Shown: positions 20,921 to 36,473 of the stretch, one piece after another
Numbering within the stretch: the stretch's first letter is position 1
Layout: each line of letters begins with the position of its first letter
DNA from: Lamellibrachia columna
Lineage: Eukaryota; Annelida; Polychaeta; Sabellida; Siboglinidae
Direction of reading: 5' to 3'
DNA length: 64,000 nucleotides
Assembly (NCBI GenBank): GCA_963662155.1
Contig: OY759269.1
Location: forward strand, 11,220,574 to 11,284,573
Translations under genes and position numbers: made by a program
Notes under the pieces: model-generated
The model's input: the letters and a program-made list of their open reading frames with translations, nothing else
The model's database searches: none
What the model was told of the DNA's origin: nothing

Positions 20921-21486
20921 TTATATACTATGAACATGCGTTCTTTCAAGTATTCTTTATGGACATGGGGCTATAAACCCAACTTAGTGCGATTGCCTGT
21001 TACATACACTATAGTGAGATGTCTGCTACCACACATGCTCCAGGATATACCGAGTGTATTCAATAATGACTATGCTGACGCCATCAATAAGTCGTATGGC
21101 ACACATAACCCAAGGACACACTGTATGCTTGGGAATCACAGCAGTAAACACATAACCAAGGATTGAACCAACTCATCGTGTCTTTCTCAGTATTCTCCTG
21201 GTCCCAGAAAGTTGTATTGCTTTCCTGTAAGCAAGTTGCTTTGTTAAAACTGTTTATCTGGATGGTTAACCGGGATTATTTGGTACCAGCAGATAAGAGA
21301 TTACATTCCTCCAGATATGATGCAACAATTAGTAAGGCCGCTGTTCTCCAGGTTTACACACTTCGTAACTAAAACATGGATGGCCTTAGACCTCCAACGC
21401 AGCATCGTAGATTTCAAATGTATCTTGCCAGACATGTGTCCCAGTAAAACGTTAATTCACCTGTTTAAGCAATACAGAATGACTCA
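20921..21486. other. Unique sequence right of A1
   Basis: Homology to A2 stops here. A 94-codon frame starting at 20,882 crosses the breakpoint and has no recognisable motif. Nothing else can be supported. Confidence 0.5.
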
Positions 21487-21679
21487 ACGTAGTAGCGAAC
21501 ACCTGCCGCACAAAACGCTCTGCGTGGCCCAGCCACAGCCAGCGGCGTTTGTTCACCATCCGAACAATGAATGAATTAATTAATAAATAAAAAGGGAAAA
21601 ACAGGCATATCAAGTAATTAGACTTCGCGTGCCATATAAACGTTTACAAATACTCTGAGTCTGGCGCAACTACTATGAC
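21487..21679 (+). repeat. Left inverted repeat of foldback element
   Basis: Pairs with the right arm; the outermost ten bases are identical in inverse orientation. Confidence 0.85.
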
Positions 21680-23454
21680 GTGGCCCATCGCAGAACAATT
21701 ACCCATAAAGCCCTCCTCCTGTTAAAGTAAAAAAACACTATTTCATAGGCAATGGTTTCTGCTAACAAGCAATGTAACCTCATATCACACCATAGGAATT
21801 TGCTAATTTCACATATCACGATTTAATACACCCTACATTCATGAGAAACAATTAACTGTGACATCGCCTTATCTGGAGAGTGGTTCACATTCAATTCGGC
21901 TACTGTTCCATATTTGTCCGCCAGGAAGAAAACATTATAGAAAATAAATCTAAATATCTGCCTTTGTGGTGTTGTAAATACATCGCCAATTGGTAGATAA
22001 GAGGCGACTGGTGCAAGAAGGCGAAGAAACATAGAACGAGGCGAGTTGATGTCGGCGCCTGGGAGGAGATGCTGCCAGACCGCCCCCAAAGTTGGCGTAA
22101 AAACAAAGATATGGTGGGGTGACAGTTACGCTTTATGGAGAGTGGCTCACATTCAATGTGACCACAACTTGGCTTGCGTTTCCATAGTTTTCTTCCAGGA
22201 AGAAAATCGTTATATACGTTGGGAGCCCAGAGCTTTTTATTTATGTAAACGACGCCAAAAGGTTTGACCCCATAGACTGAAGGGACCAACCCTCGACATG
22301 GCAAAATGCTTTGCTGTCGGATCATATGTTGGTGGTAGCCCCCGAAATCACCAATCGAATGGGACAAATCAATATATTTATTTATCATTAGGGGCTTCCT
22401 TAGTATGGAATGACCAATGCCAGCAATTTTAGTTGGGGGTTTCCCCCGGCCAACAACCGCCAAATGGTGATAAAAAGGGTTATTAATTTAATGGAATGAC
22501 ACCAAGGCTAACAACATTATCAAACCTTCCCTTGAGGTTCCATGAGTATGGAATGACCAATGCCACCGATTTTGGGTGGAAGCTTCCCTCTGCCAGCAAC
22601 CCCCTCAGAGGTCAAACAATGGGCATTAATTAAATGGTATGACACGATGAATAAGACAATGACTGATGGCGGCATCCTCGTATATGAAACCGTGCTACAA
22701 CAGGCATGTCAACATGTGCAGTCATGGCCACGGTTCGTTTGGTGAAGATGTGTTCCAGTCGTGGTGAACGAATCCACTTGGTACTCGACAAGTACCTCAC
22801 ACCACTGATCAGATTCGGAGCGATGGCTGTGTCATTCAGGTCATCATCACACATTTATCATCATTGGACCTGGTCAGGCCCAGCGGTACAGTGGGACGGA
22901 GCTCCCAAAACATCGAGCATTCAGGGAAGAGTTCACCCGTTTCCCCATGGAGGAATGAAATCAGCTGCACTCCTATTTACCATATAAACTATCATTCCTT
23001 CAAAACATAGCTCTTTCTCACACTTTGGGGGTTGCTGGCAGTGGAAAATCCCACCTAAATTGTTTAGCATTTGGTAATTCATACTCCGGGACCCCAAGGG
23101 AAGATTGTTTGCACCCTTCGTGGATTGCTGGGTGGTGGAAGGCCCCACATATATTGCTCGCATTGGTCATTCCATACTCAAGGATCACACGGGAACATTT
23201 AGCAGAATTTTTATTCTTCGCTCATTTATACGATTTCTACGATTGATTTTGGGGCAACTTCCCACCCGGCAGCAACGCATTGTTTATATATCGGGGGGGG
23301 GGGGGGGTTCCTTCAGTCTATGAGTGAAAACCGTTTTGCTTTGTTTATATAAATAAAGAGGCGACTGGTGCAAGGAGGCGAATAAACGTAAAAAGAGACG
23401 AGTGGGTGTCGTAATCATTATTAAGGTATCGTATTAATTACAATATGCGTCATA

Positions 23455-23664
23455 GTAGTATTACATTATGCGTCATAGTATTAGCGCCAGACTCAGAGTA
23501 TTTGTAAACGTTTATATGGCACGCGAAGTCTAATTTCTTGATATGCCTGTTTTTCCCTTTTTATTTATTAATTCATTCATTCATTGTTCGGATGGTGAAC
23601 AAACGCCGCTGGCTGTGGCTGGGCCACGCAGAGCGTTTTGTGTGGCAGGTGTTCGCTACTACGT
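23455..23664 (-). repeat. Right inverted repeat of foldback element
   Basis: Reverse complement of the left arm with a few small indels. Ends four bases before the first C1 homology. Confidence 0.85.
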
Positions 23665-24167
23665 CAGAACTACGCAATGTATAAAAGAAGCATTATTAAG
23701 TGTTGGATACGTCAGAAAATATTTTTGCATTTAAAACGTACAAAAGCAAACGGTTAAATTACACGAGATGGCAATTTTTTTAGATATTTTAAGTAGCTGT
23801 TTTGATTAGTTTATAGTTGATGCGGCGAACAAGCGTCGCCAGCTGTTACTTGGCCACGTACAGATGAGGTGAGGCAATTGAACGGTAGTTTACAATGAAG
23901 GCTTTCAGAATGTGGGCATTTTATGCTTTCTTCTGTCTATATTTGCATGAACTGTTGTTACGGTAACGACTACCTATGGGCATACGTTTCTCAACACAAA
24001 AACGGTAATTTAATGCTTTTTCAATGCGTTTTTACATAATGTTCTGGTAAACATGTTGGTTGCACTCAGCTAAAAGACAATCAGTCCCGGTATGTGTAAA
24101 TATATAATTATTAAATTCTGAATCAAACAATATGGGTATTACTATTCCAGAAAATGTCTTGTTAAAT

Positions 24168-24563
24168 TATGCTGTACTTCGACCCGATGCTGCAAAAACA
24201 GAGCAGGCGGTTGGGCTTTGTACTGCTGTTCCAATTAATCATCTTCGTCGTCGACTGACTGTTTCACACGAGGCGGCAGAGAACAAACGAAATAATGAAT
24301 AAGACAGATTTGGACGCGTGTCTTCTCGACACAGCACCACCGCCCGTTAGGTCTGTTTAACACGTCTATTATTTTATATTATTACTAGTACTAAGTCAGG
24401 TAAAGGTTAAAATTATGCTGTACTTCGACCCGATGCTGCAAAAACAGACCAAGCGGTTGGGCTTTGTAGTGCTGTTCCAATTAATCATCTTCGTCGACGA
24501 CTGACTGTTTCACACGAGGCGGCAGGGAACAAACGAAATAATGAATAAGACAGATTTGGACGC
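24168..24563. repeat. Tandem duplication of about 240 bp, C1 only
   Basis: The block beginning attatgctgtacttcgaccc occurs at 24,170 and again at 24,412, the second copy cut at 24,563. C2 has one copy at 32,655. Confidence 0.85.
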
Positions 24564-24654
24564 GAGACAATATATAGGTAACCGACGAAAAAAGAGAGTA
24601 TCGCAACATATGCCTGCGAAAAGTCTCTTCGTTTAATTGAACAGTTAAGCTGCA

Positions 24655-25210
24655 AGGTAATGATTCACCCAACTATATTTTAACACGTATGTTGATGAAT
24701 GTGCCATCGCGACTTCCATCACATCGAAAAATCAAGAATACCGTTATTTCTACTTCGAAATCAGTCAAGGATGCTTCGAGCGATGACTTGGTGATGCCAA
24801 TCATCGTCCCTTTAGGGTTCGCTGCCGGGATCTGAAGATCGTCTAGCTTCGGTGTTATTCTCCTGGTGTTCAGGTATATAAAGTTAAAGCCTTTGACCCA
24901 AGGCAGTCGAAATCAAGGGATTTGTCACTTGGTGATTGACCACAATCAGCACATTTGATGTGAATCGAATGCTCACAAAAACGAGTCACACGATATTGCT
25001 CTACTGCGAGCCGTGAAGCATTTGCTGCAGTGGATACATATGTGTTGGGTGTACTTTATCTTCTGCTCAGCATGACCAGGGTTGAGACTGGCATCAACGC
25101 TTCTCAGTAACAATACGGCCAGGAGTGATGGTGAAACGATAAATTGACAGTTAACGTTTTGCCCGGAAAGTTTGCAAAGTTTGTAGATTGGTCGTTTTGT
25201 TCGTTCCATC
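24655..25210 (-). pseudogene. CR1/L2-like non-LTR retroelement 5' fragment, C1
   Basis: On the minus strand, broken frames give LLLRSVDASLNPGHAEQKIK, then a Cys/His-poor remnant of the usual C..C...RAISCD..C finger (IHCSKCFTARSRAISCDS), then endonuclease-domain traces. The better-preserved C2 copy shows the endonuclease motif clearly. The SLNPG core resembles the 2A-like D-V/S-E-x-NPGP motif known in some CR1/L2-type elements, but here it ends NPGH. No reverse transcriptase part is present. Stops and frameshifts show it is dead. Confidence 0.7.
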
Positions 25211-25899
25211 TGACTTTATCCCAGTAACGTGACGGCAACGCTAAGGCTGTTTACATGAACGATAATAAATGCGCGTGCTGATCTTACGTGACGGTCTGAT
25301 TTACAATTCAATTCACAAGAATTGTTAACGGAATAAAACATATAAATTAAAAAATACACTGTAGACTGCACCATTGAAAAACGTAGCTGGGTTGCAATTA
25401 TAAAAAAAGTTCGTGTATTAAAAAAAATCCCGTCAAGAATTGGTATACCAGCAGATAGACATGTAGTGAGCACTCTCCCGCCAGCAGGTAGGTAAAACTG
25501 GGTATCTCATGTTAGCATAACATACATTGCCTTTTTTGTTTGCATTCGTTGACGTCCACCAGTTACTTATTTGTAAAAACGCCTTTGTTTGCGTGTCTTT
25601 TGATGCAGCTCGCTGTATCCATTTAATCATCACACACAACCTTTTGGAAGTCGTCACAGTTTCATGATGCTAGCTCATTTGTAAAACCAACACCAACCCA
25701 GTGGGAAAACATCGTAGAACACAGCGTAACATAATTAAGCGAGGAGCAATTTCTTGTAACTAAAACAGTATGGACCTGCAACCCGCGAGTAGTTTGTATA
25801 AATGACGTCAACGGGAAGATGATTTATACATTCTCTCAACTGTTCTGTTTGAATACATTTGGTTAGTATGCATGTTTTCTGATGGCATACCTTACTGAA

Positions 25900-26010
25900 A
25901 AACGAACATTTCACAGCTGTGATGCTGCGAAAACGAAGTGAAAAGTTTCGGCCGTTTGAAATAAACAAATCAGTCGTCGATCATAAAGTTATTCATTTTT
26001 TCAAGCAGGC
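25900..26010 (+). repeat. Interspersed repeat of about 110 bp, C1 copy
   Basis: Matches the block at 5,091-5,205 over aacgaacatttca, gctgcgaaaacg, ggccgtttga and ataaacaaatcagtcgt. Confidence 0.7.
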
Positions 26011-26981
26011 AAACATTAACATAGAACCATCAATGCAATCGAGTAAGTAGAATGATATAATATGCATGGACAACAATATAATAATCATTAGTATTAATAT
26101 GATGATGCATTTCTATATTCATCGCAGCACGGAGCCGCCGCAGTAACATACACAATGTATCTTAAATGGAAACAAAAGTCGTGGTTCTGGGCCTATGAAC
26201 CAATAATTGTTCCCCAAACAATGAAGAATATCACGCCAGTCGCTTACTAGGAGAACCTTGTTGAATACACAGCATCTTAATTTCATGGGCCGAGCCATTC
26301 TGTTAGATAAATTTACTTAACGATAGTCTAACAAAATTCGCTCGCCAAATACAAATTAATTCGTATTCTTCTATTCCTGTACTTCCTAATAGGATATGGC
26401 CATATTGCTTGAGTCGACACTCAACTGATGTCTTTGTTTACTAAAATATTCCTCATTCAGAAAAAAATAGCACGTATGTTTAAGACTGCATTGGTTCTTT
26501 GAATTATACGCCCAGTCTAGGTTACCCGATTTTCATAGAACTACGTATGCGCTTATCGGTCGCGCTGGTTAACATGTCAGCCCTCAGTCTCCCCCTCTTA
26601 AAACACATTCTGAGTAGATATTAATAATTTTAATAAATCTTCTTAATTTTAATTGCAAATTATCAATTGTTAACCTCAAAATCGTGATTTTTTTTTCGAT
26701 TTAAAACAAAATGTAATATTAAGAAAGTTGTCTTTATGCATACATATGGTGTATTGAAAAAAATTCTTCGTCAGCCGTCGTCGAAGTGAGGACGAAGTTA
26801 AGAAACTGACAATTTAGTTTAGAAACACGCGGATGATGTTACAATGTATGAAGTAGATGTTTCTGCTGCGGTCATTAAATTTTAGTAAGCATTATATAAT
26901 TATTAAATCGCTATATTTTAATAAGCATTAATATCACACAACACTGATGTATGTTTGATATATAAATCAGCAAAACAAAAA

Positions 26982-27562
26982 TGTTTATTTCATATAGTAT
27001 TTACTATTATGTCAATCACTCTTTAATATTGCCTTAGTAAAAAAAGGACACAGTTTGCAATGACGCACAAATCTGCACCTGCATTGCAGTTGAACCATTT
27101 ATAGTTCAGGCGGCAAACAACTGCAGCTTGCTGTGGCCGGGCCACGTACAGCGCTTGGTGCGGAAGGTGTTCAACGCCAGGACAGAGAAAACTGCCATAT
27201 GATTTCATGCCACAAACTGTCAAGTCAAAACGTCGCAATTCATGAAAACGGGCGCTTGGTGCGGCAGGTGTCCGACTCCACGACATAAGAGTCATTCTGC
27301 ATTGCACTATGAAGTCTGGCAGAAGTGGAAAGTCAAGATCCCTCGTGAAAAAGGGGCTTTACATATTCTCAGTTACCAGTCCATATCGTCTACGCACCCG
27401 TTAGATACTTTAATTTAAATGTGTTATCCATATATTTACGTCAAGTTATGAAATTCGTAATTCTGAATAATACGGGCCGTCCAACTTGTAGCTAGTATCC
27501 GGAAGAATATACGTTCTTATCCGCTAATGATAAGGGAACCTGATTTAAGCACCCATCGAACA
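26982..27562. mobile_element. C1-specific insertion of about 580 bp
   Basis: C2 joins the flanks directly at about 35,666. The insert contains two imperfect copies of a gcgcttggtgcggcaggtg block and gctgtggccgggccacgta, which resemble the inverted-repeat ends of the foldback element (gctgtggctgggccacgca; gtgtggcaggtg). It may be a decayed relative. A deletion in C2 is the alternative. Confidence 0.55.
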
Positions 27563-27883
27563 CGTGGGCCGAAATAATTAACAAAACTTTAAAAATATAA
27601 AACTTTGGGGATAAGACGAATACTGCGCATAACAGGAGAAGTTCCGGCAGTCCTTCGTTGGCCGTTTGCAGCTATCACGCCCCAAGCCTAAACTGTCTCC
27701 TTGGGTTAGTATACGAACAAAAAACTATAGCCTTTGGTTCACACTTGTTTTATATATGTATGCGTCAGTCTAGAAGTTGTTCTAAATAAGTTGCTTTTAC
27801 AGTTTTGCGTTCTTTTTACTAAATAATTTGTCGGTAACTGAAATAAACACTTTCACACAGAACGTCCGTTGGAAATCAGAAGT

Positions 27884-27889
27884 TTTATT
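27884..27889 (-). terminator. Possible polyadenylation signal of the cysteine-rich gene
   Basis: AATAAA on the minus strand about 475 nt after the stop. Conserved in C2 near 35,980. Other candidates cannot be excluded. Confidence 0.3.
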
Positions 27890-28364
27890 GTAGTGGAATG
27901 TTCACATAGTTTTGCTGGTTACAAACGAATATTTCGACGTGTGTTCGCGGAATCTTCTGTCCACAATTGTTCGCATATTTCTTCGAAGAGAGATGTAGAC
28001 CAGTAAACGCCACTGAAACATAGCAAATAAGTTATGATATTACTGATGCAAGAAAATAAACATATTGTATATTTGACATGGATCCGCCACATATACATTC
28101 CGATTGACTAAATATCATTTGATAAAACGTTTGTCCACGTTCCTGAACACGCCATTTTCATAGAACGAATGTCGTTCTACACATGGAATAACGATTAGTC
28201 AAATGTACGCAATAAAATATAGTAGTTGAAATAATACGGAAGATATCATTGATTAAGACATTCATTGTAAGCATCTAGTAAGGATGTCAGCTGCCTACGT
28301 GTTGGAAATTATAACAGACGACGACAGCGAACATACACGTTAAACTTACGTTTTTGCTGTACGT

Positions 28365-30433
<2,069 letters not shown>

Positions 30434-30449
30434 AGTGTCTGGTTTCCTT
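30434..30449 (-). other. 5'UTR start of exon 1
   Basis: An acceptor (ctatgttccag) lies 16 nt before the ATG, indicating a separate upstream non-coding exon. Confidence 0.5.
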
Positions 30450-31081
30450 CTGGAACATAGAAATGTTAGGCGATGTGACTACTTCGTTGTTCGAGTAGTT
30501 TTTCCTGGTGTCGCCTGTAACAATACTATAACCAAATGTTCCTCTTCATGATATACCATGTATCAATAATTAATTATCAAAAACTATTGAATTTATCAGC
30601 AAGTGAAACATATTTCTGGCGACACTATTACTAACCAAGATCATTTAATCTATGTGCTGCACGTCTTGCAATGTATGTGTGAAAATTATAGCCAACATAT
30701 CTTGCTCATTACTTATGCCGTTTAACTCTTTTATTGTCGTTTAGTTTGACGAAACATTTTACAAAATCATCACAACCTTCCATTATAAAAAAAAATCATA
30801 TTTGCGCCGTCTCAGTTTTTTTTTACTGAATACCTTTATTTCATAATTAAGGTATACTTTTTCCAGTTCTGGAATGAGCTTAATATTATTTGATGTATTA
30901 TTTTCGGATCATCGATATAGCTCTATTGAATTGGCTTCCGGGGAATATTCGAAATGAATCCTAACTACTGAATGAAACGTATATGCAATTAGTGGTTTAT
31001 TTTTCTATGAGTTAAATGATACATAAAGTTATACTAATCCACGACACATCCAGAAAAGAACCAAATAAGAAATCCTTTTAC

Positions 31082-31122
31082 CTTGCAGACTACGTTCCTC
31101 AGATCTTCGACTGAAGTCAGTG
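31082..31122 (-). other. Predicted non-coding first exon of cysteine-rich gene
   Basis: Lies about 25-30 nt downstream of a TATA box and ends at a good donor (ctgcaag|gtaaaa). Transcription start is estimated only. Confidence 0.45.
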
Positions 31123-31147
31123 GTGCTCTGGTCAGTAACCATCTCTG

Positions 31148-31155
31148 TATTTATA
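31148..31155 (-). promoter_or_regulatory. TATA box of the cysteine-rich gene
   Basis: TATAAATA on the minus strand within tatataaatacagag, correctly spaced before the predicted first exon. Confidence 0.5.
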
Positions 31156-31159
31156 TATC

Positions 31160-32154
31160 TTTAACTTAATCAATCATGCATATTCACACGTCACGGTATG
31201 TTTTTTACGAAGCGAGTCAGGCAAACGTATACTTGTTAAAAGACAAAAAAGCATTGTGTTCAAGCAGAGATCTACTCTTGAGAAACAATAAAAACAAACA
31301 TGTTGATGTCGGCAACTTAAGAAGAGATCTGCTCTTTGATAATAATAAAAACAAGTATGGTGATGTCGGCTGGTCAGGCAAAGGTCTATTCCGCAATAAA
31401 TAATAAAAACAAGTACACTCAATATGTCACCGTCTGGAACGATTCTTGCGCGATGCACTTTGCAAAGTTTCACCTGTTCTTTACCTCCAGGTGGCTGCTG
31501 ACGTTGTTGACTCACCGTAACATGGGCCGTTCACCCGGTCTCTTTTCTGTCATCTTTATGATATAATCATATAATCGTCTCATCACATGAGCATAACATC
31601 TCAATATATTCACCTTGATCACGTTTGGGATGATATTTCTCTCCCTGTATATTTGATAATGTCGCTGTCTATTCCCTTTGCTGAAACACGTTATTATTAA
31701 TAGGTTTTAATGTATACTGCACTTATTCGACTTTCATGTGTCTTGGTGAAGGTCCGAAATTCACTGCCAAGGAGGAGCATATGTGTTGTTTGGCATTCTT
31801 AGGCAATTGTTGACCTCTCAACGTCATACACTTTGGGTGTTTTTTTGTAATCTGGTTATTAATTTCTTCTTCCATTGTTACAAAAGGACCATTTAATCTT
31901 ATATATTTGCTAATGTACCATTTAATTTTGTGTAATAGTATCACGCAAAATATATTGTTTTCTCACCCTCTGCAAACTTATAATTAACGACGTTCAACGG
32001 AAACGAATACAGCCCACATACTCCACTCGTCGGTCAGACGACGTCATAGCTGGTAATAAGTGATTCATCAAGTGCCTTGTTTGCTCATCTTTTCCATTTA
32101 CTTTTTGTAACCTCTATTTTATACAACTCAACTAATATAGTCTCAAACTGCCAA
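31160..32154. other. Unassigned region upstream of the cysteine-rich gene
   Basis: Three diverged copies of a roughly 60-bp motif containing aataaaaacaa and gatgtcgg lie at 31,255-31,420. No gene is supported. Confidence 0.5.
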
Positions 32155-32929
32155 AACTACGCAATGTATAAATGAAGCATTATTAAGTGCTTGATACATC
32201 AGAAAATGTTTTTGCATTTAAAACATACAAACGCAAACGGTTAAATTACACTAGAAGGCAAGTTTTTCAGGTATTTCTTTTATTTCATTTATTTTTGTTG
32301 ATGCGGCGAACAAGCGTCGCTAGCTGTGACTGGGCCACGTACATATATTAGATGACACATTTCACCTGTAGCTTACAATGAAGGCTTTTAGAATGTGGGC
32401 ATTTTATTCTTTCTTCTGTCTATATTTGCATGAACTGTTATTACGGTAACGACTACATATGGGCATACGTTTCACAACACGAAAACGGTAATTTTATGCT
32501 TTTTCACTGCGTTTATTTACAAAATGTTCTGGTAAACATGTTGTTTCCATATGAGACACAAGACAATCAGTCCCGGTATGTGTAAATATATAGTTATTAA
32601 ATTCCGAATCAAACGACATGTGTATTACTATTCCAGAAAATGTCTTGTTAAATTATGCTGTACTTCGACCCGATGCTGTAAAAACAGACCAAGCGGTTGG
32701 GCTTTGTAGTGCTGTTCCAATTAATCATCTTCGTCGACGACTGACTGTTTCACACGAGGCGGCAGGGAACAAACGAAATAATGAATAAGACAGATTTGGA
32801 CGCGAGTCTTCTCGACACGCGCCACCGCCCGTTAGGTCTGTTTAACATGTCTATTATTTTATATTATTACTAGTACTAAGTCAGGTAAAGGTGAAGCACT
32901 TAGACACTACGTAGGTAATCGATGAAAAA

Positions 32930-33480
32930 AATAGAGTGTCACAACATATGCCTGCGAACAGTCGCTTCGTTAAATTGAACAGTTAAGCTGCGAGGTAATG
33001 ATTCACCCCAATACATTTTAACACGTATGTTGATGAATGTGCCGTCGCGATTTCTATCACATCGAAAAATCAAGAATCCCGTTATTTCCACTTCGAAATC
33101 AGTCAAGGATGCATCGAGCGATGACTCGGTGATGCCAATCACCGCCCCTTTAGGGTTCGCTGCCGGGATCCGAAGATCGTCTAGCTTCGGTGTTATTCTC
33201 CTGGTGTTCAGGTATATAAAGTTAAAGCTTTTTGACCCAAAGCAGTCGAAATCAAGGGATTTGTCACTTGATGACTGACCAGCATCAGCACATTTGATGT
33301 GAATCCAATGCTAAAAAAAGAGTCACACGAAATTGCTCTACTGCGAGCCGTGAAGCATTTGCTGCAGTGGATACATATGTGTTGGGTGTACTTTATCTTC
33401 TGCTCAGCATGACCAGGGTTGAGACTGACACCACCGCTTCTCAGTAGCAATACGACCACGAGGCTCGTGGTCGTATTATG
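32930..33480 (-). pseudogene. CR1/L2-like non-LTR retroelement 5' fragment, C2
   Basis: The frame LLLRSGGVSLNPGHAEQKIK leads into a finger remnant and, at 32,939-33,142, IGITESSLDASLTDFEVEIT followed by GFLIFRCDRNRDG. This is the typical apurinic-endonuclease block (IGITE.WLD....D.E..I.GY..FR.DR). Only the first part of the element remains. Confidence 0.75.
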
Positions 33481-33811
33481 GTGAAACGATCAATTTACAG
33501 TTCATTTGTTGCCCGGAAAGGTTCTGGCTAACGAACTTGTGGATGGGGGGTTGGGGATAATACGTCATTCGGGCTTACCTATAAAGAAGTGTGTAGCAAA
33601 GAGACAGTTGAACGGTACAAAACACATTATGGATCATCCAATATATTGGGTAATTCTTGTGTGTGTTAAAGATAAATCAAAAGGTAAAGAATGAAGGAGA
33701 ATCAAAACTTGTGAAGCATATACTATGCTTGGCGTCATTCACCAATTTTTTAATCGAAACGTCAAGTATACGTAAAAAGACAGATCACTCCTTTATGAAC
33801 GTGGTTGGACG

Positions 33812-33866
33812 CCAGTGTGAACACGCCAGTGTGAACACGCCAGTGTGAACACGCCAGTGTGAAAAC
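33812..33866. repeat. 15-bp tandem repeat, 4 copies
   Basis: Units of cgccagtgtgaacac. Absent from C1. Confidence 0.85.
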
Positions 33867-34624
33867 GTAGCCAGGTCAAAGTTAACTCCAAATGTAGGCT
33901 CAATGGGTCACACTTGACCGAGCACAAAGTATTTCTTCCACCTGGCTTTATCCTAGTAACTAGGTGAAGCTAAGGTTGTTTACATGAACGATAGTAAATG
34001 CGCTCGCTGATCGTACGTGATGGTCTGATTTACAATTCAATTCACAAGATTTTGTAACGGAGTATAACATGTCAATTGAAAATACATTATAGAAGTGCAC
34101 CAAACGTAGCTGGGTTGCAGTTATAAAAAAGTTCGTGTATTTATAAAAATTCCCGTCAAGAAACGGCATACCAACAGATAGACGTGTAGTGAGCACTATC
34201 CCGCCAGCAGGTAAGTAAAACTGGGTATCTCGTGTTAGCATAACATACATTGCATTTTTTTTTTGCCTTCGTTGACGTCCACAAATTACTTATTTGTCAA
34301 AACGCCTTTGTTTGCGTGTCTTTTGATGCAGCTCGCTGTATCCATTTAATCATCGCACACAACCTTTTGGAAGTCGTCACAGTTTCATGATGCTAGCTCA
34401 TTTGTAATGCAAAACCAACACCAACCCAGTGGGGAAACATTGTAAAGCACAGTGTAACATAATTAAGCGAGGAGCAATTGCTTGTAATTAAAACAGCGTG
34501 GACATGCAACACGCGAGTAGTTTGTATAAATGACGTCAACGGGAAGATGATTTATACATTCTCTCAACTGTTCTGTTTGAATATATTTGGTTAATATGCA
34601 CCTTTTCTGATGGCATACCTTACT

Positions 34625-34720
34625 GAAAAAACGAACATTTCACAGCCGTGAAGCTGCGAAAACGAAGTGAAAAATTGTCGATCGTGAAATCATTAATTTT
34701 GTCAAGCACGCATACATTAA
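34625..34720 (+). repeat. Interspersed repeat of about 110 bp, C2 copy (shortened)
   Basis: Same family as 5,091-5,205 with an internal deletion. Confidence 0.6.
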
Positions 34721-36473
34721 CGTTGAACCATCGATGAAAGCGTGTGAGTAGAATGAAATAAATATGCATAGACAGCAATATAATAGTCATTAGTATTAAT
34801 ATGATTATGCATTTCCATAGTCATCGCAGCAAGGAGTCGCCGCAGTAACATACACAGTGTACCTTAAATGGAAATAAAAGTCGTGGTTCTAGGTCTATGA
34901 ACCAATAATAGTTCCCCAAACATAACTACAGTTAAGAATATCACACCAGTCGCTTACTAGGAGAACCTTGTTGAACACACAGCGTCTTATTTTGATGTGC
35001 CGAGCCATTCTATTAGATAACTTTGCTTAATGACAGTGTAACAAAATTCGCTCGCCAAATACAAATTAATTCGTATTCTCTTATTCCTGTAATTCCTAAT
35101 AGGATATGGCCATATGGCTTGAGTCGAAACTCAACTTATGTAACATATTTTGGTCTTTGTTTACTAAAATAGTCCTCATTCAGATAAAAATAGCATGTTT
35201 GTTTGAAACTTGGTTCTTTGAATAATACGTCACGCCTAGTCTAGGTTACCCGATTTTCATATAACTACGTATGCGCTTATCGGTCGCGCTGGTTAACATG
35301 TCAGCCCCCAGTCTCCCCCTTTTAAAACCCTTTCTGAGTAGATATTCATAATTTTAATAAATCTTCTTAATTTTAATTGCAATTGGTTAATGTTCAGCCC
35401 CAAATCCGTAAGTTTTGTTTCGATTTAAAACAAAATAAAATATTAAGAAAATTATCCTTATGCATACATATGGTCTATTGAAAAATTTAATCGTCAGTCG
35501 TTGCCGAATTGATGACGAAGCTGACAATTTAGTTTAGAAACACGCGGATGATATTACAGTGTACGAAGTAGTTGTTTCTGTTGCGGTCGTTCCATTTTAG
35601 TAAGCATTATATAATATCACACAATAATGATGTGTGTTTGTTATATAAATAAGCAAAACAAAAATGCGGGCCGAAATAACTAACAAAACTTTACAAATAT
35701 AAAATGTTGGGGATAAGGCAAATACTGCGCGTAATAAGGAGAAGTCGCGACAGTCCTTTGTTTGCTGCTATCAAGCCCCAAGCCTACATTGTCTCCTTAG
35801 GTTGGGTATACCAAGAAACAAAATATAGCCTTTTGTTCACACTTGTTTTGTATATGTATGCGTCAGTCTAGAAGTTGTTCTAAATAAGTTTATTTTACAG
35901 TTTCGCGTTCTTTTTACTTAAATATGTTGTCGGTTACTGAAATAAAGGCTTTCACACAGAACGTCCATTGGAAATCTAAAGTTTTATTGCAGTGGAATGT
36001 TCACATAGTTGTGCTGTTTACAAACGAATATGTCGACGCATGTTCGCGGAATCTTCTGTCCACAATTGTTCGCTTGTTCAATATTTCTTCGAAGAGAGAC
36101 AGAGACCAATGGACGCCACTGAAACATAGCAAATAAATTATGTAATTACTGATGGTACTGCAAGAAAAAAAACATTGTATATTTGACATGGATCCGCTAC
36201 ATATACATTCCGCTTGACTAAATATCAACTGATAAAACGTTTGTCCTCGGTCCTGAACACGCCATTTTCGTAGAACAAATATCGTTATATACATGGAATA
36301 ACGATTAGTTAATGGTACGCAATAAAATATAGTAGTTAAATAATACGGAGTGTATCAGTGATTAATACATTCATTGTCAGCATCCAGTAAGGATGACAGC
36401 TGCCTACATATCGGAAATTACAACAGACGACGACAGCGAACATACACGTTAAACTTACGTTTTTGCTGTACGT

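Larger units (their letters stand above)
21487..23664. mobile_element. Foldback-type element with about 190-bp inverted repeats
   Basis: Positions 21,487-21,679 are the reverse complement of about 23,455-23,664 with few mismatches. Both ends read acgtagtagcgaacacct inward and share the block containing cgtgccatataaacg. The interior is non-coding and has its own smaller repeats: ggaatgaccaatgcca plus a (t)tggg..ttccccc..gccaacaacc block occurs twice direct (22,406-22,461; 22,545-22,605) and twice inverted (23,025-23,080; 23,120-23,180). No transposase is seen, so it would be non-autonomous. No clear target-site duplication is visible. Confidence 0.8.
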
